In this document: one piece after another, positions 1 to 5,127 of the stretch | Layout: each line of letters starts with the position of its first letter | How positions within the stretch are numbered: position 1 is the first letter of the stretch | Assembly: GCA_028866445.1 (NCBI GenBank) | Contig: JAGWIE010000122.1 | Span: 1 to 5,127, forward strand | Source of the DNA: Rhodospirillales bacterium | GTDB lineage: Bacteria > Pseudomonadota > Alphaproteobacteria > Acetobacterales > Acetobacteraceae | Direction: 5' to 3' | Length of the DNA: 5,127 bases | The notes under the pieces: model-generated | Databases searched by the model: none | What the model was told of the DNA's origin: nothing | The model's input: only the letters and a program-made list of their open reading frames with translations | Translations under genes and position numbers: made by a program

Positions 1-29
1 GGGCAGCGCGCAACGAGTGAGAAGGTCAT
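1..29 (-). CDS. Possible 5' end of a divergent gene (partial, leaves window on the left)
   Basis: On the minus strand an ATG at 29-27 opens a reading frame (MTFSLVARC...) that runs without a stop to the window edge, only nine codons. What makes it more than chance is a good Shine-Dalgarno sequence, AGGAG (complement of 37-41), seven bases upstream of the ATG. A LysR gene starts about 100 bp away on the opposite strand, and LysR regulators are often divergent from a target gene. Nothing can be said about the product. The start and strand are inference from the ribosome site and layout; the frame is too short to judge coding character. Confidence 0.4.
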
Positions 30-36
30 GCAAATG

Positions 37-41
37 CTCCT
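37..41 (-). promoter_or_regulatory. Shine-Dalgarno site of the putative divergent gene
   Basis: CTCCT on the plus strand reads AGGAG on the minus strand, seven bases before the ATG at 29-27. Sequence and spacing are near ideal, and this is the main support for a minus-strand gene running off the left edge. Confidence 0.45.
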
Positions 42-80
42 GGGCAGTCAATCATGGTTTCGGCGGCAATCTTGCTTTTG

Positions 81-111
81 TATAATATTATCTTGTGATA
101 CCTTGGTTCAA
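81..111 (-). promoter_or_regulatory. Divergent promoter/operator region between the LysR gene and the left-hand gene
   Basis: On the minus strand, TTGAAC (complement of 106-111) and TATTAT (complement of 82-87) are separated by 18 bases, a plausible sigma70-like promoter reading toward the putative gene at 1-29. On the plus strand the same spot holds a perfect TATAAT (81-86), a candidate -10 for the LysR gene, though I see no convincing -35 before it. The two -10 boxes overlap inside a perfect 10-bp palindrome, ATAATATTAT (82-91). Such face-to-face promoters are typical of LysR-controlled divergent pairs, where the regulator represses itself and activates its neighbour. Promoter calls from one sequence are weak; the palindrome itself is certain. 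Confidence 0.4.
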
Positions 112-131
112 ATTTTCTGAGTGATAACGCG

Positions 132-1049
132 ATGCGCTTTACGCTGAAACAGATAAGCTATTTCGTGGCAACAGCAGAGATGGGCAGCATTACCCTGGCC
201 TCGGAGAAGGTAAACATCTCCCAGCCGTCAATTTCCTCGGCCATTACGGCGCTCGAACAGGATTTCGGAATTCAGCTTTTTATCCGCCACCATGCGCAGG
301 GGCTTTCGCTCACAGCCGAAGGGCAGAGATTTTTGCGTGAGGCAAAGGCGTTGCTGTTGCAGGCCGAGGAAGTTCAGAACGCAGCCTCCATGATCTCCGC
401 CAAAGTGGGTGGCCCATTGGAGGTTGGTTGCCTTTCCACTTTGTTTCCATTGGCAATTCCTGAATTGCTTTCGGTGTTCAGAAAACGCCACGAGGCCGCG
501 AGGGTGAACGCGGTGGCAGGTAATCAGACAGAGTTGTTCGAGACCCTTCGCCACGGTCGCATCGCTTTGTTGCTCACTTACGACATGAATATCCCCCCGG
601 ATTTTGATTTTACCCCTATGGCGCCGCTGCCGCCTTATGCTTTTGTTGGTGCGGATCACCCCTTCGCGCGCAGGCGGTCGGTGAGCTTGAAGGAGTTCGA
701 AGGCGAGGATTTTCTGCTGCTGGATTTACCGATGAGCCGGGATTATTTCCTTTCCCTGTTCCGGGAGGCCGGTATCGCCCCGCATATTGTGGGGCGTTAT
801 GCGTATATTGACATCATCCGCAGCCTGGTTGCACGCGGCGAAGGCTATGGGCTGGCGAATGCACAGCCAAAAAACCTTACGACACTAGACGGGCACAAGC
901 TCTCTTATCTGGCGCTGGAGGATAAGTTGCAGCCACTTGTTTATGGCATCGCCACACTGAAGGGGTTGCGTCGTACGCCGACATCTGAAGCCTTTATCGA
1001 GCTTTGCCGTGAATTGCTGTTCCAGAAACCCCTGCCGGGAACGCGTTAA
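132..1049 (+). CDS. LysR-family transcriptional regulator
   Basis: This is a complete 305-residue LysR-type regulator, the normal length for the family. Residues 1-62 form the winged helix-turn-helix: the N-terminus MRFTLKQISYFV is the typical first helix, residues 18-37 cover the helix-turn-helix with the hallmark ISQPSISSAI, and 'LFIRHHAQGLSLTAEG' forms the wing and start of the linker helix. Residues 90-295 are the two-lobed effector-binding domain, beginning at 'GGPLEVGCLSTL'. The ATG at 132 fits the family N-terminus exactly, although its ribosome site is weak (GAG about 10 bases upstream). It is divergent from a possible gene at 1-29 and convergent with the ArgE-like gene. It probably controls the left-hand gene, the demethylase/permease operon, or both. 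The effector is unknown; a small amine or nitrogenous acid would suit the neighbourhood. The family call is certain, the target is not. Confidence 0.95.
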   Translation: MRFTLKQISYFVATAEMGSITLASEKVNISQPSISSAITALEQDFGIQLFIRHHAQGLSLTAEGQRFLREAKALLLQAEEVQNAASMISAKVGGPLEVGCLSTLFPLAIPELLSVFRKRHEAARVNAVAGNQTELFETLRHGRIALLLTYDMNIPPDFDFTPMAPLPPYAFVGADHPFARRRSVSLKEFEGEDFLLLDLPMSRDYFLSLFREAGIAPHIVGRYAYIDIIRSLVARGEGYGLANAQPKNLTTLDGHKLSYLALEDKLQPLVYGIATLKGLRRTPTSEAFIELCRELLFQKPLPGTR

Positions 1050-1064
1050 ACACTAGAGCACGAT

Positions 1065-1103
1065 GACTTTAGGTTCGCTCATTTTGTGAGCGAGCCTAAA
1101 GTC
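1065..1103. terminator. Long hairpin at the convergent junction, possible bidirectional terminator (left unit)
   Basis: Arms 1065-1081 and 1087-1103 are 17 bases long with one mismatch (a G-U-type position) and a five-base loop, TTTTG. A further CGAT/ATCG pairing (1061-1064 with 1107-1110) is possible across a three-base bulge. It begins 15 bases after the LysR stop codon, where a terminator is expected, and is nearly symmetric, so it could act in both directions. It lacks a strong T-tract directly after the stem, so intrinsic termination is not certain; it may be mainly a mobile palindromic repeat placed here. Confidence 0.45.
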
Positions 1104-1142
1104 TGAATCGCCCTCACCTTCATTATTTTTGAGGCGGATTCA

Positions 1143-1181
1143 GATTTTAGAGCGGATCACTGCGTGATTCGATCTAAAATC
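1143..1181. terminator. Long hairpin overlapping the deacetylase stop codon (right unit)
   Basis: Arms 1143-1160 and 1164-1181 are 18 bases long with two mismatches and a three-base loop, TGC. The distal arm covers part of the stop codon of the ArgE-like gene (1180-1182), so transcripts of that gene fold into the hairpin as soon as translation ends. On the minus strand the hairpin is followed by the spacer with an A/T-rich run (1121-1130), which reads AAAAATAATG in that direction rather than a T-tract. A role as terminator or 3'-end stabiliser for the minus-strand gene is plausible but unproven. Confidence 0.4.
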
Positions 1182-2346
1182 ATCCGACTCTAAGCCCGGT
1201 AATCACGCGGTCCAGAAACATATCACATGCGTCCAGCTCGTCCTGGGTTACATACTCGTCCGGCTTGTGCGCCCGGTCGATACTGCCTGGCCCGCACACC
1301 ACTACCGGCAGATGCAGCGTTTCCTTAAACAATCCGCCCTCCGTGCCAAAGCCGATCTTGCCCGGCTGTGTGCCGGAAATCTGTAGCATCTTTCGGACAA
1401 ATGCGTCGTTCTGATCAGTTTCTAGCCCAGGGTATTCATTGGTGATTTCAATCGTTATGCGCCCTTTGCCGTGGTGCGAGGCAATTTCCGCCGCGCGGCC
1501 GCGGAGCCGCTCCACAAGAGCGCGCGGCTCGTCTCCCGCCACGTTGCGGATCTCGAATTGCATTTCGCAGAATTCCGGTACGATGTTCAGCGCCGCGCCA
1601 CCCTTTATGATGCCCACCTGCACGCTTGTTGAGGGGAACGGATAGGCGTCATCATGCGCCCCGCTTTCAGCAAGCTCTGCTTGCAGCGCGTGCGTCGCGC
1701 ACACCATTTCCGCTGCCAGTGAAATGGCATTGCACCCCAATGCCGGGTTGGCGGAATGGGCCGGCTGGCCAAAGCAGCGCACACAGCCTGAAAGCTTGCC
1801 TTTATGCCCGAGTGCGATTTTTTGTTCGGTCGGCTCGCCGATCACGCAGCCCTCCGCCTGAAAATTTTCCTTCGCCAGGCGAGCCAGCAAATCTCGTACG
1901 CCGATGCAACCAATTTCCTCGTCATATGAAAACGCAAGATGCAGCGGGCGGGCAAGCTTAGTTTTATCCGTCCTGGCCGCTGCACTTAACGCGGCGGCCA
2001 GAAAGCCCTTCATGTCGCTGCTGCCGCGGCCGTACAGCCTTCGGTCCTTAGCTGTGAGAATAAAGGGGTCTGTGTTCCAGGCTTGCCCCGCCACAGGCAC
2101 CACATCGCTATGGCCGGAAAGTACAATGCCAGCCCCTGTCTCTGGTCCAAAACTTGCCAGCATGTTGAGTTTCCCCGGCTTGGCGCCTGCCATGATATGA
2201 ATCCGGCCGCCTGAAGCGGTTATCCGCGCAGCACACCAGCGCATTAGCGCTTCATTACCGTCGGCACTGACAGTGGGGAAGGAGATGAGTGTCGCCAGGG
2301 TTTCAGCTGTGCTTATCATTGTCTGAATCGTAGCGCGACGCGGCAT
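1180..2346 (-). CDS. argE: ArgE-like acetylornithine deacetylase (M20 metallohydrolase)
   Basis: This 388-residue M20 family protein matches the proteobacterial ArgE type, which removes the acetyl group from N2-acetyl-L-ornithine in the cytoplasm using a two-metal centre. The motifs are intact: HSDVVP (metal His79, supporting Asp81), GRGSSDMKGF (bridging Asp111), DEEIG (catalytic Glu143, metal Glu144), GEPT (metal Glu171), KG and AHSANP in the lid/dimerisation domain (about 180-300), and a late SIDRAHKPDEY with metal His360. Two starts are possible: ATG at 2346, or the ATG ten codons in at 2319-2317, which gives MISTAETLATL and is closer to the usual ArgE N-terminus. Neither has a clear ribosome site. 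The last codons (RVG and stop) lie inside the palindromic repeat, so the native C-terminus may have been altered. No arginine genes are nearby, so a catabolic N-acyl or N-carbamoyl hydrolase is a real alternative. The family is secure, the substrate is not. Confidence 0.85.
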   Translation of the reverse strand: MPRRATIQTMISTAETLATLISFPTVSADGNEALMRWCAARITASGGRIHIMAGAKPGKLNMLASFGPETGAGIVLSGHSDVVPVAGQAWNTDPFILTAKDRRLYGRGSSDMKGFLAAALSAAARTDKTKLARPLHLAFSYDEEIGCIGVRDLLARLAKENFQAEGCVIGEPTEQKIALGHKGKLSGCVRCFGQPAHSANPALGCNAISLAAEMVCATHALQAELAESGAHDDAYPFPSTSVQVGIIKGGAALNIVPEFCEMQFEIRNVAGDEPRALVERLRGRAAEIASHHGKGRITIEITNEYPGLETDQNDAFVRKMLQISGTQPGKIGFGTEGGLFKETLHLPVVVCGPGSIDRAHKPDEYVTQDELDACDMFLDRVITGLRVG

Positions 2347-2501
2347 TTGGTGGAAGCGCGAATTTTGCCGCTAAAGCGGGCGAGATAAGCAGAAGATTGC
2401 CCAAGAAATGCCCTGGTGAACAAAAAAAGGATTGCCGTTGCTTCGGTAAATTCAATGCCGATTAAAGATAGATTAGTGTAAACTGCCTGTAACATAAAAT
2501 C
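2347..2501. promoter_or_regulatory. Divergent intergenic region between the deacetylase and the demethylase operon
   Basis: This 155-bp spacer must hold the promoters of both outward-facing genes. It is AT-rich toward the demethylase side (2421-2500), with an A-run at 2422-2428. For the plus strand, weak candidates are TTGCTT (2438-2443) as -35 and TAAACT (2479-2484) as -10, but they are not correctly spaced with each other and I do not claim a promoter. GATTA occurs twice, 11 bases apart (2460-2464 and 2471-2475), one helical turn, which could be part of an activator site. No riboswitch-like or strong inverted repeat is visible apart from a 5-bp stem, CCGCT/AGCGG, at 2368-2379. Confidence 0.4.
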
Positions 2502-4619
2502 ATGGAGTGCACCGAATTGGCAGGGGGGTCCCGCTACGACATCTTGTTCGATCATGTCCGTATCGGGCCAGTTGTGGCGAAAAACCGTTTTTTCCAAGTG
2601 CCGCACTGCAACGGTATGGGTTATCGTGACCCCTCTGCTTTAGCCACAATGCGCGCAGTCAAAGCGCAAGGCGGTTGGGGCGTGGTTTGCTCTGAGCAGG
2701 CGGAAATCCACCCAAGTGCCGAGATATGCCCCTTCATTGAGCTGCGCGTGTGGAGCGAGCAGGACGTGCCGATGCTGGCGCGCATCGCGGACTCCATTCA
2801 TCAATATGATTCGCTGGCCGGCTTGCAACTTTGCCATAACGGCATGAATGCGCCGAACCTGTATTCGCGGGAAATTCCGATGGGGCCGTCGGATCTGCCG
2901 GTGTTCTCGGTGTTCAACGACCCTGTGCAGGCCCGCGCAATGGACAAGCAGGACATTCGCAACCTACGAAAATGGCACCGCGATGCAGCACTTCGCGCCA
3001 AACGCGCGGGGTATGATATCGTTTATGTCTACGCCGGAAAACTATTCGGTGGTCCGATGTTTTTTCTCTCTCGTAGGTTCAACCAGCGTACGGACGAATA
3101 TGGAGGCAGTCTAGAGAACCGCGCCCGTTTGCTGAAAGAGCTGATCGAAGAGGTAAAGGACGCTGTGGGTGACTCCCTTGGTGTGGCCTGCCGGATTTCG
3201 ATGGACGAGATGATCGGCGAGGAAGGTTTCCACGCGGCCGAGGCCCGGGATGTCATCGCGCATTTGGGCGAAGTGCCGGACCTTTGGGACCTCACTTTGT
3301 CATCCTGGGACAATGACAGCCAAACTTCACGTTTTGCTGACGAGGGCTACCAGGAACCGTATGTTCTCGGCGTGAAGCAGCTAACCACCAAGCCGGTTGT
3401 CGGCGTCGGGCGATTTACCTCGCCGGATACGATGGTGCGGATGGTCCGCCAGGGTATTCTCGACTGTATCGGCGCGGCGCGGCCCTCCATCGCGGACCCC
3501 TTTCTGCCGGAAAAAATCCGCCAAGGCCGCATTGAAGATATCCGCGAATGCATCGGCTGCAATATCTGCGTTTCTGGCGACCATACTTCTTCGATCATTC
3601 GTTGCACCCAGAACCCTTCCATGGGCGAGGAATGGCGGCGCGGCTGGCACCCTGAATATATCAGGCCGAAAGAGAGCGATGCCCGCGTGCTGGTGGTGGG
3701 CGGTGGCCCCGCCGGGCTGGAAGCGGCGATGATGCTGGGGCGGCGCGGCTATGAGGTGGCGCTGGCCGAGCGCGGGCGCGAGCTGGGCGGGCGTTTGATT
3801 GCTGAGCGTCGGCTACCCGGCCTTTCCGCCTGGGGCCGGGTGGCGGATTACCGCATCGGCCAGATCGCGCAGATGGCCAATGTCGAAACCTTCTTCGAGA
3901 GTGATCTCTCCGCCGAGGATATTTTTACTTTCGGATTCGAACATATCGTACTGACCACAGGCAGTAATTGGCGCCGGGACACGGTGGCGCGCAACAGCCT
4001 TAGCCCCGCGCCGCTCGATGGCGTCGAAATTTTCACCCCGGATGACCTGATGGCAGGCAAAAGGCCGAAGGTAAAGCAAGTGCTGCTTTACGATGATGAC
4101 CATTACTATATGGGCGGTGTGCTGGCGGAGCTTCTGGCCGGGGAAGGCTTCGAGCTAACGCTTGTTACGCCCGCCTCTGGCGCATCCGCATGGACCTCCA
4201 ACACCATGGAGCAGCATAAAATTCAGGCCAGGTTATTGGACCATGGCATTGCCATCCGCGCAAACAGGATTTTGGCAAAAGCGGAAGCGGGGCAGGCCGT
4301 GCTCGCCTGCACCTTCACCGGCCGAGAAGAAAATCTTGAGGCCGGTGCCGTGGTTCTCGTCACGGCCCGGCTGCCGCGCCTTGGCCTGGTGCAAGAGCTT
4401 CGTGCCCGCGAGGCGGATTGGGCGGATGCCGGCATAAGCAGCGTGACCGTAGCTGGTGATGCGCTTGCCCCCGGCACCATCGCCGCCGCCGTATGGAGCG
4501 GCAGGCGCTACGCTGAAGAGTTCGACACCGTGAAAGACCCCGACGCGCTACCCTTCCGCCGGGAAGTGGCGGAGCTGCTGCCTTTTGATCTCAGCGCCGT
4601 GATGGCGCCCAACCTCTAA
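2502..4619 (+). CDS. Trimethylamine-dehydrogenase-family FMN/4Fe-4S oxidoreductase, DgcA/StcD-like N-demethylase
   Basis: This 705-residue protein has the full architecture of the TMADH/dimethylglycine demethylase family, which oxidises N-methyl groups to formaldehyde and passes electrons via FMN and a 4Fe-4S cluster, usually to an electron-transfer flavoprotein. Residues 12-345 form the Old-Yellow-Enzyme TIM barrel: QVPHCNGMGY carries Cys36, equivalent to the Cys30 that binds FMN covalently in TMADH, and GVGRFTSPD and GAARPSIADPF form the phosphate side. The cluster ligands are Cys350, 353, 356 and 368. Residues 395-705 hold two Rossmann-like domains: VVGGGPAG (398-405), a degenerate second one (527-556), and AGDALAP (651-657). 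The stretch IRECIGCNICVSGD followed by RCTQNPSMGEEWRRGWHPE is the DgcA/StcD signature as I recall it. Compared with TMADH, Tyr60 is Gln66, Trp355 is Asp360 and catalytic His172 is Lys180. The start may instead be TTG at 2517. It is followed 17 bp later by a permease gene. The exact substrate is unknown. Confidence 0.9.
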   Translation: MECTELAGGSRYDILFDHVRIGPVVAKNRFFQVPHCNGMGYRDPSALATMRAVKAQGGWGVVCSEQAEIHPSAEICPFIELRVWSEQDVPMLARIADSIHQYDSLAGLQLCHNGMNAPNLYSREIPMGPSDLPVFSVFNDPVQARAMDKQDIRNLRKWHRDAALRAKRAGYDIVYVYAGKLFGGPMFFLSRRFNQRTDEYGGSLENRARLLKELIEEVKDAVGDSLGVACRISMDEMIGEEGFHAAEARDVIAHLGEVPDLWDLTLSSWDNDSQTSRFADEGYQEPYVLGVKQLTTKPVVGVGRFTSPDTMVRMVRQGILDCIGAARPSIADPFLPEKIRQGRIEDIRECIGCNICVSGDHTSSIIRCTQNPSMGEEWRRGWHPEYIRPKESDARVLVVGGGPAGLEAAMMLGRRGYEVALAERGRELGGRLIAERRLPGLSAWGRVADYRIGQIAQMANVETFFESDLSAEDIFTFGFEHIVLTTGSNWRRDTVARNSLSPAPLDGVEIFTPDDLMAGKRPKVKQVLLYDDDHYYMGGVLAELLAGEGFELTLVTPASGASAWTSNTMEQHKIQARLLDHGIAIRANRILAKAEAGQAVLACTFTGREENLEAGAVVLVTARLPRLGLVQELRAREADWADAGISSVTVAGDALAPGTIAAAVWSGRRYAEEFDTVKDPDALPFRREVAELLPFDLSAVMAPNL
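2504..2507 (+). promoter_or_regulatory. Candidate ribosome binding site for a TTG start of the demethylase
   Basis: GGAG lies nine bases before an in-frame TTG at 2517-2519. The ATG at 2502 has no Shine-Dalgarno sequence ahead of it, and an in-frame TAA sits at 2490-2492. Starting at TTG gives MAGGSRYDILF, which places seven residues before DILF exactly as in TMADH (as I recall its N-terminus) and makes the flavin cysteine fall on number 30 of the mature protein. Confidence 0.45.
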
Positions 4620-4623
4620 CATT

Positions 4624-4628
4624 AAGGA
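4624..4628 (+). promoter_or_regulatory. Ribosome binding site deciding the permease start
   Basis: AAGGA lies eight bases before the ATG at 4637 but only two bases before the in-frame ATG at 4631. The spacing favours 4637. The site begins five bases after the demethylase stop codon, consistent with one polycistronic message. Confidence 0.7.
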
Positions 4629-4636
4629 CCATGCCC

Positions 4637-5127
4637 ATGGCCACCGAATCTCCAGGAAGAGTCGAGCAGCACACCATTTATCAAATTCCGTTGGACCAGC
4701 GCCACGGCACCTGGAAAGATCTGTTTACCATCTGGTTCGGCTCGAACATCATGATGCTGACAATCGTCACCGGCGCGTTGGCGAGTTCGGTTTTCAAGCT
4801 GGATTTCATGAGCTCCTGCCTGTCCATCATCGTCGGCAACCTGGCGGGGGCTGTGTTCATGGCGCTGCATTCAGCACAGGGGCCACGGCTTGGTGTGCCG
4901 CAAATGGTGCAGACCCGGGGGCAGTTTGGCACCATTGGCGCGGTGCTGGTGGTGGCCATCGTTATCATTATGTATGTGGGGTTTCTGGCCTCCAACATCG
5001 TGCTTGGCGGGCAGTCTCTGCACACCATCGCGGGCGGCATCGATGAGCATCTGCTGATTGTGTTCATCGCGGTGGTCAGCGTCATCGCCACTATTTTCGG
5101 TCACGATCTCATTCACGCCTATGCGCG
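4637..5127 (+). CDS. NCS1 / purine-cytosine permease family transporter (partial, runs off the right edge)
   Basis: The first 163 residues of an inner-membrane transporter are visible, with no stop to the window end; family members are usually about 420-500 residues, so roughly a third is seen. The hydrophilic N-terminus leads into IPLDQRHGTWKDLFTIWFG (residues 18-35) and SNIMMLTIVTGALA, a classic start for bacterial cytosine/purine/hydantoin-type NCS1 permeases. Membrane segments lie at about 33-52, 57-77, 100-125 and 138-156. The loop GPRLGVPQMVQTRGQFG (82-98) is a family hallmark between the second and third segments. These proteins import nucleobases, hydantoins, allantoin or related compounds with H+ or Na+. 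It lies 17 bp downstream of the demethylase, so it most likely brings in the demethylase's substrate or precursor. The family is confident; the cargo is not determinable here. Confidence 0.9.
   Translation, partial: MATESPGRVEQHTIYQIPLDQRHGTWKDLFTIWFGSNIMMLTIVTGALASSVFKLDFMSSCLSIIVGNLAGAVFMALHSAQGPRLGVPQMVQTRGQFGTIGAVLVVAIVIIMYVGFLASNIVLGGQSLHTIAGGIDEHLLIVFIAVVSVIATIFGHDLIHAYA

Larger units (their letters stand above)
1054..1192. repeat. Compound palindromic element: two hairpins that are inverted, diverged copies of each other
   Basis: Two 60-base units, 1056-1115 and the reverse complement of 1131-1190, align end to end without gaps at about 65% identity (39 of 60 by my count). Both termini carry TAGAG (1054-1058, and the complement of 1188-1192), which suggests the element ends there. 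Each unit is itself a long hairpin, and a 15-base AT-rich spacer (1116-1130) lies between them. Conservation is highest in the outer arms (GATGA.TTTAG and CTAAA.TCTGAATC) and lowest in the loops, as expected if structure rather than sequence is maintained. The ends resemble short palindromic repeats abundant in Rhizobiales intergenic DNA; I cannot name the family, though Brucella Bru-RS and rhizobial RIME elements are obvious comparisons. No coding capacity is seen. Confidence 0.75.

Noticed and set aside
228..659. 143-codon minus-strand frame inside the LysR gene
   Set aside because: The LysR protein is complete and canonical on the other strand; this frame has no recognisable motif and no ribosome site was seen.
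1056..1190. CRISPR-like or insertion-sequence interpretation of the paired hairpins
   Set aside because: There are only two units, in inverted orientation with a 15-base spacer, no transposase frame and no obvious target-site duplication; a short palindromic repeat element explains it better.
1439..2200. Three plus-strand open frames (1439-1645, 1626-1961, 1904-2200) opposite the deacetylase
   Set aside because: They lie wholly within the minus-strand M20 gene, whose motifs are intact throughout; their translations are Arg/Pro/Ser-rich and show no family features.
2368..2379. Short inverted repeat CCGCT/AGCGG near the deacetylase start
   Set aside because: A 5-bp stem with a two-base loop is too small to distinguish from chance, and its position does not match a terminator or a clear operator.
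2316..2606. 96-codon minus-strand frame spanning the deacetylase start, the intergenic region and the demethylase start
   Set aside because: It overlaps the 5' ends of two well-supported genes, has no recognisable domain, and would run through their shared control region.
4631..4636. Permease start at the upstream ATG 4631
   Set aside because: The AAGGA site would be only two bases away; the ATG six bases later has proper spacing, and no conserved sequence is lost by using it.
4622..5116. Minus-strand open frames of 81-136 codons over the permease
   Set aside because: They are antisense to a clearly recognisable NCS1 permease; the His/Asp- and Met/Thr-rich translations have no domain character.

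Overview
The window looks like part of an alphaproteobacterial chromosome or large replicon, most likely from the Rhizobiales. This rests on moderately high GC with GC-rich third positions, the style of the LysR regulator, the close resemblance of the large flavoprotein to the DgcA/StcD demethylases of rhizobia and pseudomonads, and a compound palindromic repeat with TAGAGCACGATG-like ends of the kind common in Rhizobiales intergenic DNA. The assignment is inference; no ribosomal RNA or other phylogenetic marker is present.

Layout, left to right. Positions 1-29 may hold the first codons of a gene leaving the window on the minus strand, preceded by a good Shine-Dalgarno sequence. A compact AT-rich divergent control region (30-131) separates it from a complete LysR-type regulator (132-1049, +). 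The regulator converges on an ArgE-like M20 metallo-deacetylase (1180-2346, -). The junction between them is filled by two hairpins (1056-1115 and 1131-1190) that are diverged inverted copies of each other; the right one supplies the last codons and stop of the deacetylase. A 155-bp divergent intergenic region (2347-2501) leads to a large flavin/iron-sulfur oxidoreductase of the trimethylamine dehydrogenase family (2502-4619, +), most like the dimethylglycine/N-methylproline demethylases DgcA and StcD. An NCS1 (purine-cytosine permease family) transporter follows at once (4637 to beyond the right edge, +), evidently in the same operon.

Working model: the locus is a small catabolic unit. The NCS1 permease would import a small nitrogenous compound, probably a heterocycle or hydantoin/nucleobase-like molecule, and the flavoprotein would oxidatively remove an N-methyl (or other N-alkyl) group. 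The ArgE-like enzyme may hydrolyse a downstream N-acyl or N-carbamoyl intermediate, or may simply be the arginine-pathway enzyme. The LysR protein may regulate the divergent gene on its left, the operon on its right, or both. The substrate cannot be read from the sequence.

The most distinctive features are the palindrome-of-palindromes at the convergent junction and the altered active site of the demethylase, where the family's catalytic Tyr/His pair appears as Tyr/Lys. I see no CRISPR array, tRNA, rRNA, insertion sequence or phage gene, and no evidence of a defence system.
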